Shown: in pieces, positions 1 through 13,136 of the stretch
Layout of the letters: each line of letters opens with the position of its first letter
How positions within the stretch are numbered: the first letter of the stretch is position 1
Program-made: the position numbers and the translations under genes
The notes under the pieces: model-generated
The model's input: the letters and a program-made list of their open reading frames with translations, nothing else
Told to the model about the DNA's origin: nothing
Database searches by the model: none
From: Paralvinella palmiformis
Taxonomy: Eukaryota > Annelida > Polychaeta > Terebellida > Alvinellidae
Direction of reading: 5' to 3'
Assembly (NCBI GenBank): GCA_025642065.1
Contig: JAODUP010000188.1
Location: forward strand, 32,501 to 96,500
DNA: 64,000 nucleotides

Positions 1-65
<65 letters not shown>
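1..65. repeat. (AC)n-(AG)n compound microsatellite
   Basis: The window opens inside a dinucleotide tract that switches from AC to AG units. Its left boundary lies outside the window. Confidence 0.95.
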
Positions 66-68
<3 letters not shown>

Positions 69-447
69 AATGTTTGATCAGCATCACAAGAAAATAATTG
101 CTGTTTTACTTGCAAAAACCACGCTCTGATCGTGCATCACTTAACTTACAGTTCTGGATTAGGCCAGTAGCGTGCAGGAAAAAGACAATGTCACAGGATC
201 GTTTTGTGTGGCCATAGCATTAGAAATATACCAATTTCAGATTCAGATGCTGCAACTGACACAATCAACTCTAGATCGTTCTCAGCTGTTGTTGTCATTC
301 AGTTCAGATCAATAACCTTCAATCGCACGCCATACATCTACATTTGATCCAACGGATGGTGTTCTACTTAATGGAATACAATTTTGAATTCCATCCATTT
401 AGGTTTCTGTCTTCAACCACACTTCATCAAATATAACACGCAGATGA

Positions 448-492
<45 letters not shown>

Positions 493-1304
493 GGCACACC
501 ATCTTATACATGATGGTGTTCCAGTATGAACTATAGTTAACATTTTCTGAATAACGTTGATAAATATGCATATGAAAACAAGCACGCAGTGTCGCTTTAA
601 ATGGAAGGGAACATAGATAATCAAGCCTGGATATATTAACGGGAAGAAGATCACATCGTAATACTCTCTGTTATTAATAGAACAGTACATGCCAAAACGA
701 GCATGGTCGCTACTATCTATCCAGTGTTATTTATATATGGGTACATACACAGAATGGCAGGATGCTTCATCTACCAACATGTGATCAGTAAATTCGCACA
801 AGCCCATTGACCATTACTAGCAGTGACCAATGACCAAATGGAATTAGGTTGAGAAGATTTCTGGATTTGACAGCTTGGTGGGTGGAGTGATATATAATAA
901 AATGATAGAACTTCAGTTCAAATCCACTGACTTGCTAACTGGCGTTTAGTGTGCTCACTTAGGTTGACACCATCAATAGAGGCGTGTATAGTTGGTGAAG
1001 ATTGATTACTATAGGCTATGTGCCGATGAATGTCAACATGAGAAAGTGCACTCATTGAGCAGTTGGGATGGGACAGATCTATATACCAGGGATAAAGTAT
1101 GAAGCACTTAAATCAGTAGTAGTATAAGATTTCGAAGGTAGCTTTCACGTATGTGTCAGATATCATGATGAAGTTCATAATTTGTTGTGGCTGTGATAAA
1201 GACGTAATCAAACTAAAGAAAATCGAAGAAAAATTTAATGTAATGGACAGAACGTGTGTGTGTGTGGGGGGGGGTATCATCTTCACCTCTATGTCAAAGC
1301 TTAC
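66..1304. other. Noncoding, gene-poor stretch
   Basis: A (CA)n microsatellite runs from about 450 to 488. The open frame crossing it is only repeat translation. A weak tRNA-like patch near 870-935, with a B-box-like 'GTTCAAATCC', could be an old SINE head. I see no exon here. If the exon at 1305-1469 is real, this stretch is the intron downstream of it. Confidence 0.5.
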
Positions 1305-1469
1305 CTTGATATCAAGGTGTCTACGCTGTTTCTGGAGATGCTGATGCTGTTGATCTCGAATTCGGTGGAGCTCACATTGTAGGGTGATCTTTTCCCGTAG
1401 ACGTTCATTTTCAATTTCGTGAATGACTTTCTTCACCATCTGCCAGCAATCAAACGTGTGCTTATTCCT
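1305..1469 (-). CDS. Internal exon, coiled-coil-like protein
   Basis: This is a 55-codon open segment on the minus strand. It is bounded by a pyrimidine-rich acceptor (TTTTCCCTTCCAG) and a consensus donor (AAG|GTAAGC), and starts and ends in phase 0. The translation starts RNKHTFDCWQMV and is rich in E, K, R, Q and H with heptad-like hydrophobics (HEIENERLREKI, LHRIRDQQ), so a helical or coiled-coil segment is likely. It shows no repeat composition. It joins in frame to the exon at 12974-13136, about 11.5 kb upstream in transcription. I do not recognise the family. A nuclear or scaffold protein is possible, but that is a guess from composition only. Confidence 0.7.
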
Positions 1470-1820
1470 CTGGAAGGGAAAACATATCATCACCATATAT
1501 CTGAATATTTACCCTTAGAAAGCAATATTAGGACAAAGGACAAACGATAAATACTGTGTAGTAATAATAATAATAAGCTAAATTAAAGTTGAAATCAAAT
1601 TGTATGAACTTGTGGCAAAAATAAATCACAACCTATGAGGCACATCAAACATGCTGTGTACACACACCAACAGTTGTTACATTTATTGCCATAGTCTGAA
1701 CATGCTACATAACGTTCTGTTCCTGATCATAGCACCAACTAGGAATATACATTACAAAGAAATAAATAGCCAGGTCACCTGGTGGATTATCAATAAATCT
1801 TCAATAAAGGAGCATTCCAA

Positions 1821-1985
1821 TGGTACAGTCAGTGGATAGAGGACTATGCTGCAAACCTCCAGGTTCTGGGTTCAAATCTGGTTCAAACCTGCGTTTGTGA
1901 GATATGCTTGCCCACGGAGATGTCTCCCTGTCACATGTCCCAGGTGTGATATCAGTTCCAAGGCTAAACAACTCAAATCAACTTC
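1821..1985 (+). repeat. tRNA-derived SINE, family B
   Basis: A tRNA-like head has an A-box-like 'CAGTGGATAGAGGAC' and a B-box-like 'GGTTCTGGGTTCAAATC'. It is followed by a body ending in 'GGCTAAACAACTCAAATCAA'. The same 3' end recurs at 27338-27402 and, inverted, near 24090, which supports a dispersed family rather than a working tRNA. Confidence 0.6.
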
Positions 1986-2807
1986 TTTAACTCCGTTGTT
2001 ACTCAGTAATTATGTTTAATAGGCATTTTAAGCCTCCATCACAACACTAACATTAACACATCGGTCCATCATTCACATTAGTTTTAGCAGAAAAGGAAGT
2101 GACTCTAGATAGTCATTCATGTCACAATACCACGAGAAAATATTTACCCGTTATTCTTGTTTGTTTAAGAACAGCTGGCCTAACCTATGATACTGTTATT
2201 CAATTAAGCTTTCATGACATGTTTGAATCAAGACGTTTCTTGTGCTCCGTGCAAATCCTAGTTCAAATTAGGCAACATATGAAAGCAAAACTGCTGCTCA
2301 GATGTTTGTTCAGGTGTTCAAATTTCACTTCATATTAATTTATAGTGCAGGTATAGAGATAAAAAATAATCGGTAAAAAATAATCAGTGCCATGCTGAAT
2401 GCCGTAATGAACCAACAGCTAGAATGTTTCAATATTACATTTATGAAGCAATATACTCCCTACCCAGAATTGAGCTAGCATCTCCCGTCAAATTATTACC
2501 ACTACAGTGAATCACAATATGAAATCTGTCACATAGAACAAACAAGTCTTTAGCCGATCCATTACAGACTCCATTCTAGGAAGTCCACCCAATCGCAACT
2601 AACCATCTGCAGCGAACTAATCAAAAATATCAATCAGTTCTGACATTATGTATACACCTGTCATCGTGAACACACATCAGCTAAGTTAATCACATTAACA
2701 TCATAAAGCAAAAGGCATCGACTAGGAGTTGATTCGGCCACGATTTTAAATATGCCTATAATATACAACTGGTACGGTGACTGGCTGAGGGCAGAGAGGC
2801 TTACAAA

Positions 2808-2846
2808 CGCTTCTGGAAAGAAGCTCACCGCGTCTTTCCAGAAGCG
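2808..2846. repeat. Perfect 14-bp inverted repeat (hairpin)
   Basis: CGCTTCTGGAAAGA at 2808-2821 is exactly complementary to TCTTTCCAGAAGCG at 2833-2846, with an 11-base spacer. No function is evident. Confidence 0.7.
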
Positions 2847-3142
2847 ATGAGTACTGGTCACAATAGAGAGCCATGACAGCACGGGGTGGAATTAAGGCAC
2901 CGGCAAGGTCGCACCTCTCTTAAGCACGGCAATGTCTCCTGCTGGTAAGGCAAACATATCATCACAGTTCCAGTGGTAAGATTGGATGGGATCACTCCGG
3001 TGACCAACCAAACACAGAAACAAACACTGCACACGCAGTGAACAGCTACTGCATGCGGTGCGATGGAATTAGCAAAAGGTGCCACTGTTAGGCTGCGTGA
3101 TGAATTACTGAACAATACACTGTACACGCACGCACAAGCAGC

Positions 3143-3163
3143 ACACACACACACACGCACGCA

Positions 3164-3211
<48 letters not shown>

Positions 3212-3215
3212 GCTG
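3143..3215. repeat. (CA)n-(GA)n microsatellite
   Basis: CA/CACG units change into GA units. The open frame on the minus strand here (cysteine/valine-rich) is repeat translation. Confidence 0.9.
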
Positions 3216-3839
3216 CCTTCAGAAAGTCATCAGCTGAGCTAAAGTGCTCAGGCCATTTGGATTACACTCAATGCGCATCTGTCCTGTTTGCATATCGTTG
3301 GTAGGCTTAGGCCTATAGCCAAACAGCGCCTCACGGCTAATATGACGCTGTCAAATCAATGTGAGAATGGCGAAGCGGTCTTTGTTTAAACATGAATTAT
3401 TAGTGTTTAAACATCAGTCACAGACGTTCACTGGAGAGTACCTCGCAATACGGATTTTTTTTTTCATACAACATTTTATCCTGGCCCCATCACTCTTCAT
3501 CGGACTACTAATTGAGATCACTGACCGCACAATAATTAAGATAGGCTTAACACGGTGGCTTAAGGGACCGGATTAAGGAGAGCTTCATTTTAAAAATTAC
3601 ATTTTACCATAATATTTAGCCTTGAATGAAATGAGAGAGCATTACGTTTATAGCATGTTATAGAGATATGGGAAGCCATCACTGCCACATCTCAATACTA
3701 GAGTAAATGCCATTCATCTATTAACTTATTGGCTGTTTACTCCACCACACGTGCAATTTAAATATCTCTAGAAATTCGCATACTATAAGACGAATCTGAA
3801 GCGAGCCCTTCGCAACAGCTCTATCATCGAGCCATCAAA

Positions 3840-3998
3840 GGGCACCTCCGTGGTCTAGCGGTACCGTGTTGGATCACCGATCACTACCACCCGCGTTCGA
3901 ATTCCCCCTTTGTAATATCACATCCTCAACATAGACGGTAGAATAACGGCAGTCAGAGGGAGACAGCTCAACGCGGCCGTTAAACAAGTCCCGCATTA
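3840..3998 (+). repeat. SINE family A head with a different tail
   Basis: The first 70 bases match the family A head (GGCACCTCCGTGGTCTAGCG, then a B box GTTCGAATTC). The body that follows is not the usual family A body: it reads through a segment with 'GAGACAGCTCAACGCGGCCG'. This suggests a shared tRNA head joined to another tail, or a recombinant SINE. Confidence 0.6.
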
Positions 3999-5154
3999 TT
4001 GTTAATTAACTGTGACAAAGTTATTTGCCAAGCCGACATACGAAATGCCATACAGTAGCGGAGCCACAATATGGCTGCCGGTTTCTCGTCGGCTATTCGC
4101 GCTGATCTATCACTTCAATAACATCAAGGTAGCCAGAATTCCTCCAGAAGCGAGGCATCTGTAGCCGGTGTTTGTGGCCCCGGCGTAACGTCATCTCGAT
4201 TGTTACGCCGGTGAAAAATGGCGCGCAGGATTTGTGACAAGATTACCGGGTGCAATGGGCCATTCGTTGACTGGCCGGAGCCAGAAAAGGCCGGCGCCCC
4301 TTAATGAAAGCTGGCCACGGAATGGGATCATCCATATTGTTGCTATCAACGAGTAGAGGGACTCGTCATTTGTGAGCGGCAATCCATAAAGATGCTCAGG
4401 CTGGCACCCGAATCGCAGAATGGCACATGCCACTTACGCACGCCGCTCGATTACCCTCTCAAAAGCTTCGGAATAAAGGCAGAATATGACGACGTGTCTG
4501 GGCTCGGAACGGGGCTGTGGCTCCTATCAAACGTATCCGTGTCATGAGGCGGTTCTTGGAAATATGGCCAGTGACTCGATGCGTTGTAATTCCGATATCA
4601 ATGCACCCACTGCATGGTTTCACAGGACATATCGTGGTCCCCGCTTACAAATAGGCTCTAGCCATATGGTCGGTGGATGCGAGGACCATTTTATGGCCCG
4701 TCCGCTACCGGCGAAGACATTACAGTCCAGAACAAGATGAGAGACGTTCGCCATATTGTCATGTTGGGCTAAAACCGTGAACATGAGAAAACTGCCGACG
4801 AAGTCATCCCGAATGTTGGAATAATAATAACAAATCTGCTGCCACAAAATAAGAATTGACGAATAACGATAGCTCAGACATTATCCAATAATTATCTTCG
4901 TAATGACTGTGCTAATCTTAATTACGGGATGCATTTTCTGATTCAAACATGACATTATTGTTAATAACTATACCAAACCTGATATCTCGATGTGCGGAGA
5001 TGCCCCGTGGTTGACTACAGTTTTTATCATACCCGAGTAACTGTACAGATGACTACGCTGATGGATATTTATATTTTAATCCGTCTAATAAGACAGTACA
5101 AGTCATAACAGGAGATATTCTAGAAATAAACCTCTAAAATATTGGTAGCTGATG
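3999..5154. other. GC-richer noncoding stretch
   Basis: Base composition is more GC-rich than the surroundings. There is an inverted repeat CCGGCGTAAC (4180-4189) / GTTACGCCGG (4202-4211). Open frames on both strands overlap without motifs or splice signals. I see no gene. Confidence 0.5.
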
Positions 5155-5340
5155 ATTGTTGTTGTTTTACGGCCACTTTTGTGCACACGGTATAGGCTAA
5201 ATGGCCCGAGTGACCTCCAAAGGTAATGAAGGGAAATCAAAGATGAAACACCCTTCAGATATGCCGACGCCGAGGTTCGAACACGGGTGGTAATGATCTG
5301 TGGTCCAACACGCTACCGTTAGACAATATCGGTAGGTTAC
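5155..5340 (-). repeat. tRNA-derived SINE, family A
   Basis: Reading on the minus strand, a tRNA-like head with B box GTTCGAACC is followed by the family body ('TGGCCGTAAAAC' near its 3' end). It ends in an ACA-rich tail. The 5' end is diverged relative to other copies. Confidence 0.85.
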
Positions 5341-5715
5341 TATTACTTAGGCAAAAGTGGACGCAAACGTAATAACCAGGTTAAACACAATAAAAATGTT
5401 ACACTAATTATTTGGATTACAGGTATTAGATGTCAAACCGCCAAACAAACTGTCCAAATGAAACACAAAGATGAAGACAACATGGCGGAGATAATAAAGT
5501 ACCACCAGAGGTGATGATTGTGTAATCTTTTACTTCAGTAAACAACCGCCCAATAAGATAGTACTTCTGCTTCAAATATTCTACACATTGTTAATAAACT
5601 AGTCTCAGAGATCCGTTAAGGCCGTGTAAACAGCTGTGTGGTAATAATAAATGCAGCTTGCACAATGGAAGTCTGACTGGAGCTGTTATATTGTTATATT
5701 AAAAGAGGGGCTGGG

Positions 5716-5717
<2 letters not shown>

Positions 5718-5757
<40 letters not shown>
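5718..5757. repeat. (AT)n microsatellite
   Basis: Uninterrupted TA units, flanked by CGATA / TATCG, so the tract sits within a longer palindrome. Confidence 0.95.
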
Positions 5758-5759
<2 letters not shown>

Positions 5760-7448
5760 CTTCCTCATCATTAATGCAGGGCATTATCACGAATGCTACA
5801 CTAGATGTGAGTTAATCAGTTTCATCAGGTGAAACATAATATTAATCGTATACTGCTAAAGTAAGACAACAGTCATCAATACATGACACATCCCATCGGT
5901 TGAGGACAAGATCTGACACGTTTTCTATCCACGTGTGTGTGCTCGCGCGCGCGTGTTTGAGACGCTAATAGCGCAGTGTCAGAGATCAATACAACAAACA
6001 TGGCCACACAAAGGATCTCACTCGCCAGAAACAGCCTCTGATCGTACCGTGGGGCATACCTTATAACGTGGGCAATGTATTATCTGCGAAATGGAGTTCC
6101 AACAGGGCTCGGTGTGTACACATTACGTCCAATCGATGTTCGGCATTAGTGACATAAAGCCTCACCTGTTTACACTGATATTAACATAGGTAACCAATGG
6201 TGATTATGGCACGGGTTAGAGGTCAATTATACAACGAGCAGGTAAACCTCTTTGCTGGCAGACGGACGTAGACGAACTTCTTGATGTCGAAAAATAGTTG
6301 AAGTCGATGCAACTGACAAGATAGACTAGACTGCGTGGGTGACAGAAGCTGTTTAGTTCTTGTCGGGAATAAACAGGAGGACGTCAGAGGATAATACAAC
6401 ATGGTGCACGTGCGGTGAAAACTACTTTGAAATTCTGCACATAACAAGCTCGATCAAAGCAGTAATGGTCTATTTTGGCCTCCTTACCGCATTTATCTGG
6501 AGCACTTCAAACAATGTACACTTGTGGTCACTTTCCTGTCACCCGGGGTACTAATTCGCTTGCAAATAAAGACGCGATCAACGTCCAAGTATTCCAAACC
6601 GCTGTCCCACGTAAGCCATTACACGGTAACGCGGTTACCCCATCGGAAACCCCAGATGGTGCCTCCACCAGAGCAAAGCACGAGACCACTCAACAAAGCA
6701 GACCGTGTGCTGTCTGATATTAATTTGGTCAATGTTCAATCGATACCCGCGTACTCGGATAGCTCCGAAAATCTGCATAATAGATGGCGGGTATATTTTC
6801 TTAGCTTTGACAGAACGCCATTACACCTGCCGTACTGATGCAATTCCGATCGATGTTCGCGTGGTGGCAATATTAATTCTCGTGATTACCTGCGTATTCA
6901 TCTGTGGGTCAAACACCCACTATAATCATTTTCTATCAAGATGATGGCTGATTAACACACTGGCAACAATCTAGTATTTACAAAACATAGCGCATTTGGA
7001 CAGGTGCTGGCTTATTCAGAGTTTCCATGCATTTTGTATCGGGACCCACATTTGTAGATGGTGACTGGACAGGATAATAAAGGCTTAACAAATTAATATC
7101 CGATGACTATTCTGTATACGCAGTCTGACGTTTCAATTATTTGATTATAAAGTTCATTTATATTATCCAATGAATAAATCGAACAGGAAATTCACAATAA
7201 GCGTCAATGTCAAAAGTGAATGAAACACCCAACAGTCACTTGATAGGGGTACTGTACTATATGTTATGACTAGGATTACAGAAAAACTACATCCATAAAA
7301 CTAGTAACATAATATAATATGCTTAATCACTTATAACAAGGTGAGTAGGCGAAAATAATATCCTTAGCCGTTAGCCATTATAACTGAAAGAATATACCAT
7401 TGACCAAAAATGTCAAGAGCAGCATGTAATATCATTCATACAGCTCAA

Positions 7449-7485
7449 ACGCGCGAGCGAGCGCGCGCGCGCACACATGCACGCA
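7449..7485. repeat. (CG)n-(CA)n tract
   Basis: Alternating purine-pyrimidine tract (GCGAGC, then GCGCGC, then CACACATGCACGC). A similar CGCG run lies at about 5942-5954. Confidence 0.8.
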
Positions 7486-8884
7486 GTTTTTGGATCATTA
7501 TGCAAATAATTGTTTTTCTAAAGCAGCGGTGTATGTCACTGGATATGTTCTTCACCAACTAGATGGCGTGGATTTGGGCCACAACAATTCTAGGTTTCAC
7601 TTCAGGATAAAGAAACTTGCAGTTTGTCTTCCAAAACAGAAGTTTATAACTAAGTAATGTGAGCAACGCATTTATATGACCATTCGGTATGAGTAAATAT
7701 TTAATCGATATATATTTAACTACTAGATGCCTGTGTCAAGCAATAACTAAAAACTTCAGCTTTAGATCATAAACACCTCTCGCAGTTAATGTGGTTTGGT
7801 TATACCAATTATTGGCTGATTCATACCCAATAATTACTATAAATATACGCCACAAATTCGGCATAAATTAATGAATATCTGAAACACATACAATGAATAT
7901 TAATCCTATTTTATTGAAATGTCAAACATCAATGTATGCTTCCTCCCCCCTCAGTGTAAATGCTGTATCGTGAAAATATTCCATACCACAGATTACCTAC
8001 TTACACATGCAAAATTCCACATATAGTGCTATAAAATATAATGGTGATATATTAATAAATGAGAAAAGAATGTCTGTAATAGTGTATAGCTGTAGAAAAC
8101 ATGACTAAGATTGAACTATAGTATCTGGGCAACACTTAATATTAATAAATACGATGACACTACTAACACTGATGGTACTGAGAGATTAAGAACTTAACAA
8201 ATGACAATCTAACCTCATCGTAAAATAACTATCAGTCATCTGCTGATGGGAAAAACAAATCCACAGCTAGACAAAATACAACAACAACAAAAACAACAAA
8301 CAAGTGTGGGTGACTAGCAGTATGGCATGAAACTGGTCTAGAGTTATTGACATTCAGTCGGATGATGATGATGATGATGTGTTATTACCAATACTGAGAC
8401 TGTACAGTTTCCGGTGCCTGTGATGCTACATCAGAGTTGATCGTCATCAAAATTGGACAGGTTTTGGAACATAAATGCCGACACCTGAAGAAGAAAAAAC
8501 CCTCACCTGATGTGTATTGAATTCCTTGCAATGTCCTCATCGAACAAGATGTTTTGATCTGATCTGGTCGGTAGGACTGGATGACCAAAACCTCTCATTT
8601 ATATGCCATTTTGTGGTTTATTTTCATTGGCGGCCATGTTACCCAAGTTCACGTCGTACAATCCGTGCCGGCTCATCTGAATGAATGTCACACGCGATGC
8701 CATCCAGTAATCGACGCCGAATGCCTTCACGTGGTCATCAGTGATCCCTACTGAATACCCCCCCCCCCCCGCCAGCACACACACAACACGGTGCTCAGCC
8801 AACGTTCAATTTGAAATCTCACTTCCACTGCAGCCTAGAGAACATGGCAGGGTTCGATATAGCCATACACGTCTTATGACAAAA

Positions 8885-8925
8885 GCCGCGTGTATTTGTG
8901 TGTGTGTGTGTCTGTGTGTGTGTCG
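8885..8925. repeat. (TG)n microsatellite
   Basis: TG repeats with one interruption. A poly-C run lies at 8758-8770. Confidence 0.9.
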
Positions 8926-10555
8926 GGCATAACACAATGGATAAAGCTGTGGCCGGTAGCTGGCAAGCCATGACAAAAACATGACAATATATCGAGAGAA
9001 TCACCAAACCATATCGAGTTCTGAATTATTGTGATAAATCACTCAGCCAGAAACATCCGAATGAAGACTGATGGAGAACAAAGGAAGAAATTCCACTAAT
9101 GGGCAGATGGAGAGAAAGGTATCAATGGGGCCACAAGGTGTATGGAGGAAGTCGCAGAGAATGGGCCGCATTCAAATATCCCAAGACATCAGATACAGTC
9201 CAATCAGCGGGCCACAGCCACACAGCCACACAGCCTCCTACTACAGCCAAGCCACGAGGCCTTTGTGTAGACGAAGCTAAACGGACTCGAGTCGTTCATA
9301 TATGTTATAATCCAAATTCATATATCAAACCCAGACGGAAGCCTGGTACAAGACTACACATGTGCCTATATTATTCCTACTACGGTCTCCATGCAGCCAC
9401 GATATACCACATAGACATCCATATTAAATGAAGAAGTGCCCGAAGACACGGCGAGTAAAGTGACAAACGCCGAGTTAAAAGCACACACACACACACACCC
9501 TGGGTGACTGGCTGGCTGCTCCTCTAATGGCTAGTTTTCATTTTCTAGACCATGTGATGACTACATCACGCTGGCTGTCAGACTTCCTTATTTGGCATAG
9601 GATGTGCTCTAGTTTTCTAAACGAACAACATATGCGGCAGTAATTTAAATCCAAATATCGGTTTAAACCCACCCCTACACGACTGTGACACAAACGTGGC
9701 ATAATTACCACGGTGGTTGGCCTTGAGAAAAGATGCCAGTGGGTTGTTAAGGTTTTTCGATGTGTTGAGGGAGGTGCGTGTTCGGATGGTCGCAGATCTG
9801 TTGTACTGGCTGGACGGGTGATGTCGTATGGCCCATACACCGGGCATAGTAACGCAGGGTGATTTGTAAGCCTACGGATACCGTCTGTCAAAAATAAACA
9901 CACACAAAAAACGCGTCACCCCATAGGCTGTGTGACTTAATGGTACCGAGAAGGTTGAATTGGACAGAACATAGAGACGTAGCTGGTAAATCAAATGCTA
10001 GCCAGGTGGTATACTCATCTGATACTGGCATGACAAAGCTTTATGACAAATGTTTTGTGCTGTTCAGAATAAGGCATCGCACACCGCAGTTGGCGAACCA
10101 ATTGATCACTGGTGTGATATGGTTAATTAAATTCAAATTATGGGTTACTACTGCACCTGGTGTGCTGTATATCTATTACTGGAACATTAAGTTACAACCA
10201 ATTATTAATGTGTATATGATAGCTCCATGCTTTACGGGTTGGTGAATAAGTAAACGTAATAGCCCTTGGACACCAATACATAAGTAAATTTATAGCATTA
10301 ATCGCTGATGAGTTATGACTAGACAAGATAGTCACCTGCCATCACATGCTATGTTTGCCAAAATGTGAAAACAAATTCTATATAACCTATGCAATGCACT
10401 CAATCATGAAATAAGTTTATGTGATTCACTTAAAATATTTTTTCTTCACAATCTAATACTCCAATGTGAAGGAAAAAAGTATATTTTTAATGGTAAGAAT
10501 TTATAATTTAGTTTTCACGCAAAAAAATCTTACCCCAGCAGTTTTCCAGTTACAA

Positions 10556-10713
10556 GGGCGCCTCCATAGCCTAACAGGTAGCGTGGATGGCCACAGATCT
10601 ATAGTACCTGGGTTCAAACACCAGCTATGTTATGATTGAAGTGCGTTTCATCTCTCGCTTCATCCATTTAGCCTACCATGTACACAAAAGTGGCCGTAAA
10701 ACAACAACATTCC
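10556..10713 (+). repeat. tRNA-derived SINE, family A (diverged)
   Basis: Starts GGGCGCCTCCATAGCCTAAC and has the B-box region GGGTTCAAAC. The 3' body ends 'CATTTAGCCTACCATG', then 'GTGGCCGTAAAAC' and an ACA-rich tail. It has an internal deletion relative to the 34.2-kb copy. Confidence 0.85.
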
Positions 10714-11518
10714 CAATTACAAGTTCCTGTTGTCTTTATTTTGTAGAAATCAGTCCAAACCAATGTTCTAAGGTAAGTATGATTATGATAATCTTTCGTC
10801 TTCATTAGATAACAATACCGTAATACCAATAATTATCGAATTTTTCTTCAAGTGTGGAATATCAGCAAGATTAATACAATGTTTGAGCATTATATAGTTT
10901 ACGTCCAAAAATAAACTCAGTCCAGTAACTGTCACGACATGTATTGTGATTAATAATAATTATTAATGAACCAATTAACAAAATCCTATTGAATGATGAA
11001 GACTGGACACGTTTTGCATCGTTTGTATTGTGTGATGGGGGGGGTTAAAGCATGAGCAGTATTCTTAATGCCAATGATCAGACAGGCAGAATGTGAACTT
11101 TTGCCTCTTTCTCACTTTCATTGTCCATATTGCATGAATACATTCACCAATAAGTGATAGACAGTATCGATGTTTAAAACGAGATATGTCAAGTTAGCAT
11201 TCTCATACCTCAGGGAGAAACACACATCTCAAACACAGGCCTACACAATCCATACTCGTATACATAATGCACCACACATCGGATTCATCTAAACAGCTTC
11301 ATCAAGACTGGGGCAGCTTTTATCCATGATAGACATTCTAACTTATTGGCGAGCATACTAAACAGGCACTCATAGTAAAACAGACTAATAAAAATGAACA
11401 GTCTGTAAACTATCATACAAATGAAACAAATATCCAATCTTATATACATATAGGTTCAAATAACCGGTAGTTTGACATCTTTGTATCGCTAGAGTTCAAA
11501 AGTTGTCCATTTAATACA

Positions 11519-11520
<2 letters not shown>

Positions 11521-11564
<44 letters not shown>

Positions 11565-11572
11565 ATATATTC
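11521..11572. repeat. (AT)n microsatellite
   Basis: TA repeat immediately 5' of the SINE at 11588. Confidence 0.95.
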
Positions 11573-11587
11573 CATACAGACAATTCA

Positions 11588-11751
11588 GGAGCGCCTCCAT
11601 GGTCTAGTTGGTAGCGCGTTGGACCACAGATCACTATCACCGGAGTTCAAATCTTGGCGTGGACATATCTGAAGGTTGTTTCATCTTTGACCTTGCTCCA
11701 TTACCTTTGGAGGTCGCTAGGCCCATTTAGCCTATCATGTACATCAATAAT
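11588..11751 (+). repeat. tRNA-derived SINE, family A
   Basis: Well-preserved head (AGCGCCTCCATGGTCTAG, then GGAGTTCAAATC) and body (CATATCTGAAGGTTG, then ATTTAGCCTATCATGTACA). The end is truncated before the 'GTGGCCGTAAAAC' motif. Confidence 0.9.
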
Positions 11752-12973
11752 TCTCCAGGAATAGAAATGAACTACTCAAAACACGCAGACAATAGAATCG
11801 CTCATCTTATGACACAGAAATTAGTAGGAAAAATATTCCTTAGTACCACCTAAGATCTTCACTTCCTCTGTTTAACATGTCCCCATATGTATTATAAGCA
11901 GATCAAAGAATTCAATGCACAATTCAAATTAAACTTCACATTCTCTACACAGGTCAAGCGACTGTCAATTACAGGACCTATTGGACCAACTCTGATACAA
12001 ATAATATTTTAAGTGAAAATATTCATTCACAACTGCTTTAGAATTAGAATAAAGAACAGAAAGGTCAACAAACGAACCACGCCAAGCTTCACTAAGCCAT
12101 GTAATTGCAACAAAGGAATGCAATTAAAGGCCTTCTACTAGTGTCTAGCCTGTGTTATTACAGTGATATTTGCACAAGTGATGAGCAGTTCTGCCTGTGA
12201 CCCATGTTTGGTGAAATGTCTATTGGTAGAGAGGATGCAGAGATGCTGAACATGAATGACAAAGACTGCACATTAACACAGACACACAAGCACAAACACA
12301 ATTTACATAAAACTGATTATACAAGACTTTTCCTGTGCCATCTATTCATATTGTGCTCACCGACTAATTAAATAATAATTAATCAAATAAAATTATCCCC
12401 ATTATGCAGTATAAATTCCAAATATGACCTAGAAAAAGGACGCTGTTGATCTAGTTACAATATATATCCACTCTGCTGTAAAACACATACATTTATGGGA
12501 AACAAAACCCAAATGCAAATGATACAGAATATATTTTATTTCAGCCGCCCCCATACGTGTATTACATTCATTTCCTGCGTACCTGAACTGAAAAGGTCCT
12601 GGAGGTCAAAATGAATTCAGTGCCATATCAAGACATTAGAAAATAGGGTGAATTAGACTGGCAGCGATCTGGTTTCATGGACTTCGATTCAAAGGCACAA
12701 AAACTCCAAGCCAACATCAATAAAACATCCAACTATTTTGTACCGTGTTTCATTGCTGTCAGTAACAACAATGATGCCTACATTTTATTCCATATTTAGG
12801 GGCTCATCAATGGCAGGATATACGTCTCCCTCTCCCTCCAATCAAACACCCCCCCCCCTCCACCACCACCTCCATTCAGTGTGCTCTGGTTACAGTCATG
12901 ACAATGTCATAACAAAACAAAAAATACACTGCCATATTCTCATTACTAAGCCTGTCAATAACACAGAACCAAC

Positions 12974-13136
12974 CTCTCTGTCTTGGCGCTTCTTGATTTC
13001 TCCAGTGGTCTCTCGAGACAGCGAAGGAGGCACGGTCCTCGTGCTATCTTTGTCCTTGACCTTTTTACTCCTCGGTGTACCCAAATAGTTGCCATGGTGA
13101 CCAGTGACTTCCTCTTCCACTCTGACCTTTGAGCTT
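12974..13136 (-). CDS. Internal exon of the same unrecognised gene
   Basis: A 163-base minus-strand exon. Its acceptor is TGGCTTATTTCAG and its donor is GAG|GTTGGT, which has GT but is weaker than consensus. It enters with one base completing a split codon and leaves in phase 0, which matches the phase-0 start of 1305-1469. The translation begins SSKVRVEEEV, includes TPRSKKVKDKD, and ends EIKKRQDRE. It is basic and low in hydrophobics, typical of a disordered linker in a nuclear protein (inference). The alternative is an unrelated open frame. The joint phase match and composition argue against that. Confidence 0.6.

Larger units (their letters stand above)
1470..12973 (-). other. Probable large intron with repeats
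   Basis: This lies between two minus-strand exons of compatible phase. It holds SINEs, microsatellites and two small inverted repeats listed separately, and otherwise no supported coding sequence. Open frames at 2661-3178, 4203-4847, 6223-6944, 8385-9431 and 9538-10245 overlap each other on both strands. They lack splice context or recognisable motifs, and several run through microsatellites. Confidence 0.5.

Noticed and set aside
6223..6944. Cluster of frames on both strands
   Set aside because: Several frames overlap the same bases with no motif, expected by chance in locally GC-richer DNA.
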